Below, in pieces: positions 23,001 through 38,527 of a stretch of 64,000 nt of DNA. The notes under the pieces are model-generated. The model searched no databases. It saw only the letters and a list, made by a program, of their open reading frames with translations, and was not told the DNA's origin. Positions within the stretch are counted from its first letter, which is position 1. Each line of letters opens with the position of its first letter. The position numbers and the translations under genes are program-made. Source of the DNA: Epinephelus fuscoguttatus (Eukaryota > Chordata > Actinopteri > Perciformes > Serranidae); assembly GCF_011397635.1 (NCBI RefSeq), contig NC_064769.1:13905207-13969206 (forward strand), read 5' to 3'.

Positions 23001-26000
23001 TTTTCATTGAGTATAACTGCTAAATGATAAATGCTTTGTCTTTACCGTGGGTTCAGACATACAATTTCAGTTCATTACAAATACTATTATTATAAAAAAA
23101 TATACCAACCAAAGTTCACAAGAGAAGTATTTGAAAGCCACTTGGCAAAATCATTCAGGACCAAAGTTCCCCTAAAGTTCGTACTGTGGTTTGTTAGCAT
23201 GCATGTTTTGTGGACCTGACCACAGATCGGGGTTTTGTTGATGCCCGTGTAAACAGCACAAATAACTGGCTCAGATTTAGGTTTAGTAGGTGTTGCCAGT
23301 TATTTAAAAATGCCATTAGCTGCTTCATGCCTGATGAAACACAATTCAGCAAAAAGAAATCAAGCGTATTTGTTTTCAGTAGTTACTTTTCTTTCGTTGT
23401 CTTTCACAGGCGCTTATCTCGTCTGTGTCAGTGGAAAAGCTCACGTTACAAAGAGGGAATTCATTTTTTCATGCTTCTTTTTTGATTGTTGTGTCCTAAT
23501 AATGTCCTCAATATTTAAATTATGCTTTAGATTTTTAAGTTTTCATGCAAGCTAGACAAAGCTTTTATCATATCACAATTATGAATTATTCACAAATGAA
23601 AAAAATCCCCCACTGTGATGTTATTGACAAAATTACCGCAAGGTTAAATACTAATAATCAGAGACAATGTCCATTTGGTTATGGCAGTACTGACAATGGG
23701 TTTATTGTTAAGATGAATTTCATGGTGATTTCAATACACACTCAGTCTGTTATTATTCTCAAACATTAATATTTGACAGACCTCTGGTCTGATGACACAC
23801 AGTCAAGAGATTTGTTATTGAGTGTTATTGTCAATCAATAAGGTGTTCAAATTTTATATTATAATAGTTTTAATTATATTGGTGGCACTCCAGTAAGTTT
23901 AGAAAGCTCATTAAAGGAATATGTTGAATTAGTGAAGAAAAGCTGTTTTCTTGCATGCGTCCACAGTGAGCGAAGAATCCAAAAATACAGAAAATTCTTG
24001 ATGAGTTGGAGTGAAAGAGGTCTGTGTTTAACAACAGCAAAACAGCTGTTTCCAAACACTACAACTCATGCAGTATAACCTAAGTCTCATTTATCCAGTC
24101 GTATGCTCAGTACTTCCCAAACACATGAATCTTCACTGAAACCTTACTATTTAAAACATTTCCACATGAAAAGTCTTACACATGGACAAGTAGTGCGTCA
24201 GGGCAAGCACATGCATTTGTACTCTGTCAATGGAATGCAGAAGTGGAGTTTAAATGCAAGTGCTTGCCCTGATGCACTACTCAAATGCAGATGTATTTTA
24301 TATGGTAAGGTTTTAGCAAAAATGCATTTGTTTGGGAAAAACTGAGCATGTGACTGGTCAAATGACACCTGGATTATACTGTACAAGTTATGTGAGAGTT
24401 TGTAAATAAATGTTTTGATATAGTTTAGCTGTTGCTCAATGCAGCCCTTTTTTGCTCCAATTCATCAAGATTTTTTTGGATTCTTCGTTCACTGTAGAAA
24501 CATGCGAGAAAAACATTTTTCTTCAAAAATTCAACGTAACATGGGGTGAGTAAATGATATACAAATGATCGTTTTGTGGGTGAAGTATTCCTTTAACAAG
24601 TCCTGTTTAAACTGTTTATGGTTCTTACTGTAAATGTACTAAACATACTGTATGATTTTATTTTTAAAAAATCCTTATTGATTAAAAAAAAAGGCAGCAT
24701 GCAGCAAGAATCAGGTGGACAATAATCTCACAAAAGCTTCCAGAACTGACAACAAACCGCGTTATAAAAGCAAACCAAAACCAAGCAACATTTAAACAAG
24801 ATGAAGGGGAAAGGGGTCAAACAAAGAGAGGGTGAAAACCTTGCCGAACAGTACCGTGACACTTATGCCCAGGCTGCTGTCTTTTTTAGACAGCTCAACG
24901 TCAAATAGTTCTCCTGGACGGAGACTATTGACCCCTGGGGCATTACCATTTAAATTTTCCATGATGTATTCCTGCAAACAGAGAACAGGGTATTAAGTTG
25001 AATTATCACAAGCTGGAACATGCAGAAAGAAGAAAGGATCATGGGAGAGTGAGGAAGCTGAACTAGGTAACGCTGAGAGGAAAATGAGCAGATATCACAT
25101 TCAAGGAATGACATGCAGTGTAAAGGTTAACAAACTGCCTTGCATTGACATTGTACGTGCAATGACAGGCAAAGGTTAAATACAACAGGCAGTTAGTTGT
25201 GCCAAGCATCTGACAGGTAATGTGTAATGCTTGTTTGTGGAAGAAGAACCACTCTTATCATGCTTCATTAACAAAAAACTTTCTTTTTTGCTCCACCAGG
25301 ATTAAAAAAAAAACAAAAACAAAAACGTTTGTGAGTTTGATTCCTAGATCTCCTGAGTAGACTGACTACTCTGTAGGATGATGTATAAAAGCAAAGAATC
25401 CTTTTACACCAATGAATTCATAAACACAAAGGCCGCACCTTTTTGACTTTGAGTTTCTCTTGACTACTGGAATATGTCTCCTCATCCATGTCTGAATCCC
25501 CAAAATCAGAATGCTCAGAAACTTTGGGAGCTTCTGACACTTTAGCTTTTCTAGTTTTGGGTGGCAGAGCCGGCGGCATAGGATCCGAACCCACATTAGG
25601 TTCTGGTCTATGATGTTGGACAGCGGATGCAGGTTTGGCAGTAGCTGTAGCTCTTTCCAGACACTGCTGAACTCCATTAGCAGGGGGTGGGCTGATTTTA
25701 GCAAGACTGCTTTTCCTGGAGTCCTGAAAACTGGGGCTGGTGTGCTGGTGGACTGGGGAGGAGGTGGATGAAGGTGTGCCAGCACTGTGGAGGGTGGGGC
25801 TGGGGCTTCCTGTTCCCATCTGCTCCTCTGATGAGGTATCAACGTCCTGTTCTCTTTTCTGGCCAGAGTTAAGTATCTTCAACGCAGACTTGGCTTGGTA
25901 GGGAGTGTAGCCTGAAGAAGAGTCTGTCAAAACAAGGAAGAACAAAAATAGCTGCAGTTACATGGACACTAATCACAATCCAAGTGAATTGTTGACATGG

Positions 26001-29000
26001 ATGCAAGATAAAGTTATGTAATAAAGCACCAAAAGCCCCAAAGCATTTAATCATAATATAACCTTTTGACTTGTGCAAACTGGTTCCACCCCCTGTGAAA
26101 TGTCTACTCTGACAGAAACATAACAGAGGTATAAGTTTATTCTCAACCACACAGAGAAAATTCCCATTAAACCCCATTAAAAAATTCCTTCTAATCAAGC
26201 AGATCAGGTCAGTCTCTTCCAATTGAGGTGGTTACATGGTTACACAGTGCAATATTAGGGTCCATGTAAACGCACCTAATGAGATTAGTTGACAAGTCTA
26301 GAAGTCGGAGAAAACACTGGTGATAAAATCTTTATATTACGACAAGAAATAAATAAGTCCAAGGCATAATAATTTGTACAAATACTAACAAAACATCACA
26401 CTCATATCCCTGCTTTTACCTTTGTAGAGCCTCTCTTTGGGCTGTAACACCATCAGAGAAACATCATCGGGAGCATTTTGGAGAATGTCAACCGTGGTGG
26501 CATGAGAGAGCCCTTCTAGCTTCATATCATTCACTGAGATCAGCCGATCACCTGCAGCAACATTACAGCTGTCACGCTCACGCTAGCACTGCTGACAATT
26601 CTCACAGCAGATAACAAATTTTAAATAACTACCCTTATTGAAGGAAGAGTGCAGAAAAACACTGTCCTACCAGGTTTGAGGCAGCCGTTGAGATCAGCAG
26701 GACCCCCAGGAGTGATGGAGCTAATGATGGTGCCGAGATCCATACGACCAGAGTTCTCCCCTCCAACAACCTGGAACCCTAGAGAGCATGCAAGCACAAA
26801 CAGATGTAAACCTGTAAATATATTCACTTATTCAAACAAAAAACATATTGGGAGTATCTGTCAACTCTGACAGCTGAGAAATGGCAGCAGAGGTGGTGTA
26901 AAATTGAGTTGTTATTTTAGGAAAGTGCATATACACCCTTACCCAGGCCATATTTCACATCTTTCTTCAGATTTACAGTTGTGATTTCTCTCTCTGGAGA
27001 TGGCAAGGTAATGAGCTTTTTCTTGAGGGACTCTGTGCAGCACAAAGACACATGGCATTTACTGGAAAACACATGGACTCTGTAATTTCTGATTGATGCA
27101 TATCATTATAATTTGGATAAATTAATTTCTGAGGATATACAGTAGGCCACTCTGAGAGGATTAGTATATCTACACTGTAAGTATTAATCAGCTCAGGCAG
27201 GCGTACAGTTTTGCTGAAGGGTTCCTACTTTAGCACTGTTGGCTAATGGGCCTGAAAAGAAGGGTTAAGCTAGGATGAAAGGGAAGGTCATGGGTTCAGT
27301 GCCAAGCATGAAGCTATTAAATGGTGGGAGCGGTGCCAGCTCCACAGGCAGGCAGCGCTGAGAGGACAGAGACTCAATTCTGTATTATATAATTGTGATT
27401 TAGAACACAGACTTTTTTTAGTTGTATATCCGTACTTGGCCGTGCCACGATCAGCATATGGTTCAACAGATTGAAGAGGGGGGGATTAAAAATGTTACAA
27501 AATGAGTGAGAGCAGTTAGATATTTCCTGTGTTTTGACATTATAATGTATACAAAGCATAGAAATCCAGAGTCTATGTGGATAGGGAAATAAAAGACAGA
27601 ATTCTGATACGTACCGTTAACAGAGGCTGGGGTTGAAGGTGGTCCAGAGGAACTGTGCATACTGACACCTGGGGACAGAAACACAGGAGATAAGCAAGGC
27701 CAAGCTTTAGAGAGCAATTAAAACTTCTTGTCTGCCTCTCTGCCAATTTACAGCCAATAATATAGGAACGTGTTTGTGGAATAAATAATCAACACATAAA
27801 GAAGCCCCAGCATGATCAGGCCATTATATAGACTAGACCAATATCATAAATTTGCCTCAGGGGGCTTTACAATCTGTACAGCACAATACACCATCCTCCT
27901 TAGACCTGCTTTGGATGAGGACCCCCCCCCCCAAAAAAAAATGTTTAACTGGGATTAAAAATGAAAGAAACCAACTGAATATGTAGTGAAGTAGTTTTCT
28001 CCTGCTGGAGTTCCCTCTCAGCTCATAGACTTTACATTGTGATGACATCACAGATTTTTAAATCGCTTTTCTGGAGAAAAGTTATACAAATATAAAACCT
28101 CCACTGATCAAAAATTAATAGTAGAAAGAGTCATAATTGACCTTATCTCCAGTTCAAGGTGTGCTGTCAGCAGTTTTACAGATGTTTCTTTTACAATAGT
28201 GGCGTATGGGGAAAGCAGGTGTTGTTTTCACTGCAATACCATGAGCGTCAACTGCAAAAATTTGGAAGCAAGGCTGAGCAGCGTCCCAGGGGTACTGGGA
28301 TGGATCCCTCTCACAGGACAGTCAGATGTGCAATAGATAACATGTGTACAGAATATTCAGTACAATAAAATTACAGTATAGAGCATTGGTACTTAAGCAG
28401 TGGTTCGGGGGACCCCCGTGGATCCTTGAGGGAATTCCAGGGAGTCCCCAGAAAAGGGGGAATAGTTCATTTTCACTATTTATTTCACTGTTGATGTGAG
28501 CCCAGTGTGGGAAAGATTCATAAGGGAGACTACTCTGATCGTAAGTTTAACATCCTCCGCAGTTACTGTAGTTGACATTGGCAACTATAGAATTCTGGTC
28601 TTAATCATATCTGACGACCAATATCTTTTGAGATGGAGGTCCCTGAAGCCACATCTCATCAAATTGGGTCCATGACCTAATGTATATCAATTCAAAGGGC
28701 CTTGACACAAAAAGGTTGAGAACCACTGATACAGACAATCAGGATAGCATATTATGTGAAGTGAACAAAATAAACAAAAGCTAATCTTGGACACAGTAGG
28801 GAAGATATAAATATCTTTCTGGTGTCTGTATAAATGTCTGTTATTTTTTTTTTTAAACTGCCCTTATGAGTATTAGTTATATTCTCTAAATAAACTAAAG
28901 GGATGTTATTTCTTGCATTTCCATAAAAGTCGTTTTAAGAAACACAATGTAATGTTCCCGATAATGGAAATAGGTTTCTGTACACCGGCTAATAATATAC

Positions 29001-29628
29001 CACGGATACAAAGTATTGAATGTAAAACATGCCACCTGTTTTTCCTACTTTCTGCTGACATGTCACAGTGGAGCCAGACAGGTGAGAAGCATCAGACTTA
29101 TCTAATGGAATAGAGCTGGAGCTGCAAAGAACTACCATCTTAACTGCTGATTTATATAAGAAAAGGCGTCCACTTCAGATGGGAACTCTACAACAACTGC
29201 ACTCTCCTTCACCAGAGAGATGCTTTATAGGTCAGCATCCTCACCTACTACATATGCTTGGCCAGTGTCCTCTATGGAGGAAGAGTCAGATTCTTTTTTG
29301 GACCTGCTGAGACTCCACACCGGGCTGCTGTGGGACACTGTGCCAAAAGATCTGAGAAGCCGGAAGAGAAAGAATAGAAGATTTAGCCTGAGGAACGGGG
29401 GCAGAGGAATAAAAAAGGATCCTGAATGTAAAAAAAAAAAGGAGAGCTTGGTTTAACTAAACACTTTCCATTCTTTGTGCATACAGAATCCTACTGGACT
29501 TATATCACACATGTCATCTGTAATGCTGACACGAGAGGGAGCAACTGGCATAAAAACAGTTTGTTAGTCATTTGAAATAGGAACACACACTGGTGAGCAT
29601 AATCACACAAAAACACAGACATAAGGGT

Positions 29629-29720
<92 letters not shown>

Positions 29721-32700
29721 CCAGAGGTTTAATTAGAGTCTTGAGGTAGAGATGTCTGTGTCTCTGTGGTGTTAGGCGGAGCTATAGTCCCAGTAACAAG
29801 TCCTCACTTAGTAACCTCAGCCTGTCCTTAAGTGAGCTTAGAGACTCTGGCACTGCAGGCTCTGCAGAGGGCCAACTAATAAACACAAGATCCCATTTCC
29901 TTAACTGAGCATGAAATATGATTTTTAAAGGAGAAATTAAAGGACTGAAATAAAATATTCTAGTTCCTGCATAGTCTGATGGAATGAAATACCAAAGAAA
30001 TAACGTCATGATTTTATTGTGAACTGCCCCTACTCATATACGAGTGTATTTAGGCTTCAACTTAACATTTCACTTCAGCTTACTTGTCCTGCTGGTGCGA
30101 GAGGGAGTCTGTGTCAGAGCTGGCTCTCTGGTGTTGCTGGAAGTGAGAGGCCACTTGGCCGGGTTGTGCCTGACTCAGTCCACTGTGCGACTGGCCACGA
30201 TATGACTCTGCCACCCTGTGCTCAGAGGACTCTGGCATTTGTCCCAGGTTGTGGTGGGAGCGGCTCATTATCCGTGGATTGGAAAGGACCGTGGAGGCCA
30301 CTGGATTGAAACCTGGAAAGTGAAGCTCATCTTGGACCAATATTGGGCCAGACGGTGCCTTGTGGAGGGCCACCTCTGAGTAGGAGATCCTCTTCAGGTG
30401 GTCTGGGTTGGAGCGCGTCGATAAAGTGGGGGCCAGGCTGCCTGAGCTCACCGTCCTCCCCACTGAGTCTCCACTCCGAGGGTCAAGAGAATACTGCAAA
30501 CTGCTCAAGGGGGAGTTCTCTGATTACCAGAAAGGACATGCAAAACAGAAAAGAACTGCTAGTTAATAAGAGTAATCAGGGTTCCTACAGCTTGAGGCAA
30601 GTTAGATTTAAGACTTCTGAAGACCTTTAATGCCACTTGGAATGAAATTTAAGACAACAATTACTTAGGATTAGGGACAGTTTTGTCCAAATGTTTATTG
30701 TAACATAGAACATGACTTGATGGGGTAATATGTGGTGTTTGTTGGCGAATTTTCTTGCCTTGATCCAATCATGACAAGGTTGGAAAAAGGTTTTGCTTAA
30801 AATATACAGAGGCATTTTAAAACCACTCAAGGCCTTTTCCTAGATGAATGAATTCAATGCCTTTTAATACTCTTTAAGGATCCATGGGAATCCTGATAAT
30901 GATATATTTGTTTATTAATATAGAAAAAGTAGGAGGCAAAAATGAAAATATAATAAAGCAGGGACATTCCAAAGAGCTAAAGTGTTGATCTGTGTCATTA
31001 ACTCAGCAGTCTGATGGAATTTATTGTCTAGACAGATAAAGCAGGTACTGTCCTCTGCATCTTTAGCTTACTTTTTTTTGTTTCTGGAGATATCCATCTT
31101 AATCACCGAGCTAACGTTCGAGCCCATCATCAACTTATAAACCTAGCTGGAATGTTAAGTCAGCAATCTGGTGGGAGCATGGGTGTGATGTAGACAAAGT
31201 CGTTCTGCCAGATGAAACAAATCAAACCAAGCAAGGCGACATGACAAAGATAAATCAACAGTAAAAGATCGACCCACATGTTTGATTCATAACTGAAATA
31301 GGTTTCATAGGTTAGACAACGGACATGATGATTGACATAAAATGGCAAAGACTATATGCATTTCTATTGAAAGCAGTGGAGTTTCTACAGGTATAATAAC
31401 TACTTGTATGTGAATTCATTGAAATAAACTGCAATTCTGAGAAACGGAAATGAGTGGGCATCAGCTATTATCTGGAGAGGATATGTGGGATGGCTGACAC
31501 ATGCAGCTGCTGCTGGAAACAGTGTAGTTGAGTGTTAACATCATCAAGAGCTTTGTCTTTTTCAGGACACTGTGTTAACTCAATTTTCAGCTTTCTGTGT
31601 GAAAACATTTCTGCTGCCTGTTGACCTTCCTCTCAGTGAAAATATATGTCACTCCTAGCTGGCTAAATATTCCCAACTGTCCGAGGCCATCTCATGTGAC
31701 CTCTTCCCACTTTGACATGTACAGCTGCTCACTTCTTTCCTACCTAGGTCTTGCAGCTCCTGGTTGTTTTGGCGGGCCTTCATCTGCAGGTGGAACTTGT
31801 GCTGGTCAGAGCAGAGCTGTAGCAGATACTGACAGGTCTTATTGCTGTCTGTCTGAAACAGGTGCTTAATCCCATCTGATGTATTCTGGAGGCAAATCTT
31901 CTTTTTCTTTAGGGTGACAAGTTTAACATTTAAGTGAAACGGAGGACCATCTGGGCAAAGTTAAAGTAAATAAATCAAATTTAATATAGTGGGGCATATT
32001 TATTTCTGATAATAAAAGACACAAGTACGTACTATGAAGGAAATCTTCTTTGTCTCCCTCCAGGGGAACCTTAGCACCGGGGTACGATTTCCGTTAAGCA
32101 CCTCAAAGATGAGCACCCCCTTGGAGTAGACACCCAGCATGATGCCCGTCTGGGACCGCTTCTCAGGAAGCACCCGATGGAAATGGACACCATACTCTGT
32201 CAGCCTCTGGCTCACCTTCAAGAAAATCAATACAGAGTAAGAGAATCTTGAATTCTCAAAAACACAGTTCTGAGAGAAAGGGAAAGGATGTGTTTGCCAT
32301 GCAAAGAAGAGGTCTTTCATGAGGTCAGTAATTCAGTTTGAGTACACCGATTTTTATCTGATTACATGCATTATGATGATATTATTCAATCTGGCTCAGT
32401 GACATGAGGAAAACAGAGCTGCTCTGGTAACTGTGGACAGAATAAAATGCAGTGGCAAGACACAGTCACTTTTGTTTGTAGTTGACACTGCAATCTTTGG
32501 TTTGCTGTGAAACAAACTCAGATGTATTACTCTTTCTGCCAAAGTAAAGTCTTTGGCACTTTTTACTGGAACGCCTGCCATTTTGTGCAAACAAAATGGC
32601 CACTGTGTTTGTCACAAAATAAACACTCATGTGGCAATAACTGAAAATATTTTGGTTCATCTGTCTGAAACCGTGATTCCTATGTAGTGTGGTCGTGCTG

Positions 32701-35700
32701 ACCTTGAGAAACTCGAACTCTGCCTCAGACTCAGATGCTCCGTAGTAGTTGCTGTGAAGTTTTGGCAGCTCCTCCTTGATGGTCGTCTGGTCCACCTTAT
32801 CCAGGACAGACACGGGGAGGTAGTGTTCCAGTCTGAAGTAGGTCTTTCCATGGAGCTGAGGAACAGAGATTAACAGCATTATTTTTAAGATCAATTTGTC
32901 GTTTCATGAAATTTAATTTCATGAGGCAAGGGAAGTTAAATTTATTTCTAAAGCACCTTTGGCAACCCAAAGTGCTTTACAGATTACACAGGTAAAAACC
33001 CAAGAAACAAATAATGAAAACAATAAAAACAAGCAAGCAAAAGCACATGGAATAAAAACACTAAATGCAAATGGGCAAAAGCACACAGAGTAAAAATATA
33101 ATAACAATCGAACACACGATCATAAACACGCAGAATAAAATCAATAAAACTAACCAATAAATTTGATTTAAAAGAAAATTAAATAAAAGCAATAGTAAAC
33201 AAGTGGGTCTTCAGCTTGGATTTGAAAGTAGTCAGCATTGTCTCAAGTCTGAGCAGCACAGAAACTAAAGGCAGCTTCACCATGTTTAGTTTTGACTCTA
33301 GGAACAACCAATGATCCAGAACCAGTTGACCTGAGAGAACTGCGAGGTTCATACTGGGTCAGGAGGTATAACAAGTATCTTGACCTAAACTCTTCAGTGA
33401 TTTATAGATAAGCAATACAATTCTGTGAGAAACTGGTAGCCATTGTAGTGATCTGAGAACTGGAGTTACATGCTGAGCTTTTCTGGTCCTTGTTACAACC
33501 CTGGTAGCATTCTGGATCAGCTGAAGCTGTGTTACTGCTGTCTTTGATAGACCTGTAAATGTCCATTGCTCTGGTCCTGCCTGCGTATAAAAGCTCGTGC
33601 AAGTTTCTTTGGATCATATTCCAACATCAATTCACAATTCACAACATCTTTGATTTTTACAGTATTTTAAGGTGTTAGAAAGCTGAGACCAATATTCAAC
33701 TTCTTTAATTTTTGTTTCTAAAAAGTTTTACAAGTCTTTATCTCACATTCCACTTCAAATGTGTAGATTCAGCAATACTCTTTCATTCTTAAAAAAAATC
33801 AAGTGTTGTTAGCTGACTGATGACAAATACTATATGTAGTGAAGAGATTTGGTACCTCAGGTTGGTAGTCACTGAATTCAGCCTGCAGTGCCAGTGAAGC
33901 TAACAGGATGGCATTTTCTGTGTCACAGCGCATCCTCTCCTCCAAGATATCCTTCCTCAGCTGTAAGTAGTACTGATGTTTGGTCATAGCGTGCCTGATA
34001 CACACAGAAAAATATAGACATTTTGGATTATTGCGATTTATTTTTATGTAACATGCTATACCAACACATGGGTCTACTGTTATGTAACATTTGTATCTGT
34101 AATATGGTATGATCCTGGGATCTCACTAGCGAAATATACACTTACTGTATGAGGTTGACGTCATCAAGAAAGAATTTGATGCGTAAGAAAAGATTGAAAG
34201 GCACATCAGATTTCTTCTTCTTAGGATCCTCCTTCCATCCCTCTGGGGCCACTTTGGACAGTTTGGCATCAGGATCAACGAAGAAAAACTCATTTTCTGT
34301 TTGTAGGATTTTCAAGAGGAGAAGGTTAGGGCAGGTGAGAGGAGTCAAAGTGAGAAGACATTAATCAGTAATGTCTTTCCGCTTGACACAACATTTTGCA
34401 TATTCAATGAGACATCAGGTGTAGAAAATAAATTTATATGTAAATAACATGATCCCCTGCACTAAAAACTAATCAGATCACATCTAATATGCTTGAGATG
34501 TGATCTCACGGTTTTATACCTCGCATTTAAAGTCCAGTGTGGAAGATTTAGGGGCATGTATTGGCAGAAATGGAATATAATAATCATAACTATGTTTTTG
34601 CCAGTGTAAAAATAACTGAAACTAAGATTTGTTGTTTTCACTTCCTTAGAATGAGCTATTTCTATCTACGTTGAACAAAAATTTAAATGCAATGCTTGTG
34701 TAGTTTTATCTAGAGTGAAGTGTTGAGTGTTGCGTTTAAATTTTTTGTTCAGTGTACATACTGAGTGGGTCCCTTCCCATGGTGTCTGCACTGTTGTTTC
34801 GACAATGGCCCAGAAAAGACAAATCAGACACTGCTTTGGACTGTTTGCATTTTCATGTTGGCCACCGTAGTTCTCCTACATGCTTGGCACAAGGGAGACA
34901 TTTTAATTGTTTGCAATCTGGAAACTCACCACTAGATGCCAATAAATCCTACACACTGGACCTTTAAAAAGAGAAAACTTGCTCTAGAATAAATAATGCG
35001 CCATTTCAAAGTAGAGCTGTAATTTTCTGCCAAAGCCCAACGAGGTCCAACCAATTTTCCAGTATGCGTGTTTTTTGTTGTTGTCATTTTTCATGTAACT
35101 GTGCATTCTCGTGTGTATATGGCAGGAATTTGAATCAAGAGAAACGGAGAGACAATGAGGGGGGAGACTGTGGCTGAGAGAGGGAAGTGACGGAACAACG
35201 GAGCAATATAGTGGTGGAGAACCAGGGTAAACCTGGATCAGTGACAAAGCTTACACTGGTTAAATAATAAGAAATATGGTTACAAGTAAGTGCACACAAT
35301 AAAGAGGACTGATCACCCACGTATACCTGATAGTCTAGTGTTTATTTTGTCAACTATTTTTTTATTTAGTCTTAGTCATGTGTGAAATGTCCTTGTTAGA
35401 TTTTATGTAGTCAACCACATCCTGTTTTTTAAGTCAAGTTTTAGTTTTATTATCAATATTTAGTTTTACTGTAGTTTAGTTTTAGTCAATAAAAACTTTT
35501 GACATTTTACTCCTTTCTGTTCATCGTATTATATGAACCTTTTTGTCATTTATTTCAAACAAAATCCTTATTATCCAATGAAAAACACAGATTGAATGAT
35601 TAAGAATGCAACTTTGCAAAAAACATCTGGTCTAGTGGCCTGACGGTATCCATTCAAGGAATAAATTCAGACATGGAACATGTTCTGATTTGCATGTTTA

Positions 35701-38454
35701 TTCTGAACCAACATGATTCAGCAACTAGCCTATGGCTCAATACTGTGAACACGCAATGGGCCAAAACATCAACTTGTTTCTTTCTCATAAGCCCTGTTTT
35801 TGTCACTGTTACTGTAACTTTAATTTAACGACAAGTTACTACAAGTCCCCCTGACTGTGCTCATTTTGTTCTGTCAAGTGTAGTCCTGATAAGATGCACA
35901 CTGCACAGGAAACTCACTGCTGCATTAAAAAAAATCCTCTTTTTTTGTTAACAAAACTTAAGAGAGATTTTAGTACTTTTTATTTTAAAAAAAAAAATAC
36001 ATTTTAGCCTCGTCTTAATTTGTCAACAATATTGCATGTTTACATAGTCCTTGTTAGTGTTTAATGATGTCAGTGCCATCTTGTCTTAGTCATGGAAAAA
36101 AGGCCATTGACGAACATATTTAGTTATAGTTTTCATTAACGAAATTAATGCTATCTGACAAACACATGCATACATGCAACTCAGATCACAGTCACACACA
36201 GGAGCAACATACAGTACCTCTGAGGTATGCTAGGCTGAAGAGATGGTGCTCCACAAGCCCGATGTGGGCCACCACCATATCAAGAACATCTTTACACACT
36301 GCCTTGATGTCACAGCTCAGCTCCAGCTTTTGGCCATTCAGCAGCACGACACCCACCTTCCTCTGCACTTCCTCCACTTTACCGCGTTTCTTTCAGGTAG
36401 AGAAAAAAAAGGAAGGAGTAATGGATTTACAACTACAAAATAAAGTAGTTTCTGTGACAACAATGTGAAAACATTGGCTCAAAGGTGGCATTACATTTAC
36501 ATCCTCACCATTATTGAAGAGGGAACAGATAAGGCAACAGGGGGCTCACTGGCCATCTTCACAAACTCAGGCCCAAGGAAGTTCTGTCATTGGTGTGATG
36601 AAAGAAAGAAATTGTTACCGGGCGAACATTTATTTTCTTTAGGGATAGTTTCAACCTGGTTCTTTGTTCATATATTTTTCAGTTATTAATGAAACTGATT
36701 GTGTTTACGATGTAATCATTTGTTTTGAGTGATGAGCAACTGTACAAAACATATTTAAAACACATTCACGGCCTACTTTCTTTCTACAGAATAACACTCG
36801 CACTGCAGGTTCAAACCTGTTTTAGTAGCTGCTGTAATCATTAAATTTCAATGACAACAGCTCATGTGATGCTTTTTTAAGTGTTGCGCACACTTCCTTG
36901 TAGCTTTTCTGTTGCAATCATGTCTCACCACAAGTGGAGGAGCAAGATTCCTTTGCTTCAGCTCAAAGGTTTTTGTTTTACCAATAGAATTCCCCCCGAC
37001 ATCCAAAACTACATCAATTTAAAACCTACCATAAACTATATAAAGTATAATTTAGCTAATCAGAATATAACTAATATACAGTATCTGAGGTTTACTGCCT
37101 ACATCAGCAGAGTGCTGCTACATTTATCACTTGTGTTAGCACATTTGTGACAGTAGGTGGGATAAATCCAGCTGTACCCAAAAAATCCCACTAGCACCAC
37201 AATCACATATAGCTGTAATTAATGTAGTGACGCTGACATGAATTATGTTTTCAAGTCAGCAATTTGTATTTACAGAGCACGCCATCAACAACCAAGTTGC
37301 CAATGAGCTCATGTGAGAAATTGTACATCAATCATCAAATTTTGCAGTTTTAACAAACGTCAACAGATGAAGAGTCAGGCCTTGGATGTAGGGAGTTGCC
37401 ATGGCAGTGTGTGTGTTGAAAAGATGTCTTTTAATCACTTTCAGGAGTTGGCTGAGTCATGGGTGTGTATTTATAGGTTGTCTATATTTTTATAGTAACA
37501 AAGGAAGTTTGTTTGTGATCAAAATTAATGTTTATGAAGAAAAAATAAGACCCAGATAACTGAAATGATCCTCAGCATCACAGATTATCATTTAAAGCAT
37601 ATCCTTGAGTCTGCTAAAACATAAAGAGTAAAGACCTTGGGTTTGCGAAGTGGCACAGAGGAGGTGTGGAGTGGGTCTCGTAGGTCGAGCATGGAAGTGC
37701 GAGATGGGGCCAAGGGGTCATCTGTGGGGTAGAGGTTTGCCCTGGACAGCCTGCTGGCCAGGTGGGCCTGGAGCCGCTGCACCTCCTCCTCCTGCCTCTG
37801 GAGGAGCAGCTCTGCTCCGACCAGACCTTCATCAGCTGCCCCCTCATACAGCCTACAGGCAGAGGAGAGCAGAGAAGAGGAGAAAAGAAGAGGAGAGCTA
37901 GTGTCAGTATGATATCGTCAAAAAGCTTTACAGAAACAAGACTACTGTTTGGATGCCTTGCGAGATTTGTCTTTTATTTACTGAGGTTCTTTTTTCTTCC
38001 TCCATAAAATAAATACTTAAAAGTGGCAGCAGGAGCGGGGTATGTCAGACACTGTTTTTACACACAAAAGACACCAAATACTAGCTGATTTTCTTTTAGG
38101 GGAAACAAGCGCTCTGTGCTTGATTTTGATCTGATTTTTCTGTTAGCAGGCATGGCAACAGCAGGCAGCAGTTCTCTGTAATGCCAGAGATTAAAGAGAT
38201 AGAGATTGCTGAATGTGGATGTCACACCAGATGACCTCACTTGCAAAGCATGGAGCTGACCCTGCTGAGCCACAACAGTTGTGTGTGGCCCTGAGGACTG
38301 AACAGGACTACTTCATTGGTGGCATCCCTGTTCTGTGTTCTCTGTAACCATGGATAGATTTCCATATGGATCAAATAAATAGTACCTGTAGATTGGATGC
38401 TTAGAGGGGAAAACATCACTGGTAGCTTGTTTGTTAAATTGCCAGCTGTATACA

Positions 38455-38527
<73 letters not shown>

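Noticed and set aside
29500..29718. Cys/Val-repeat open frames over CA/GT tracts (also 7,635, 38,397, 42,891)
   Set aside because: They are translations of dinucleotide microsatellites, not genes.
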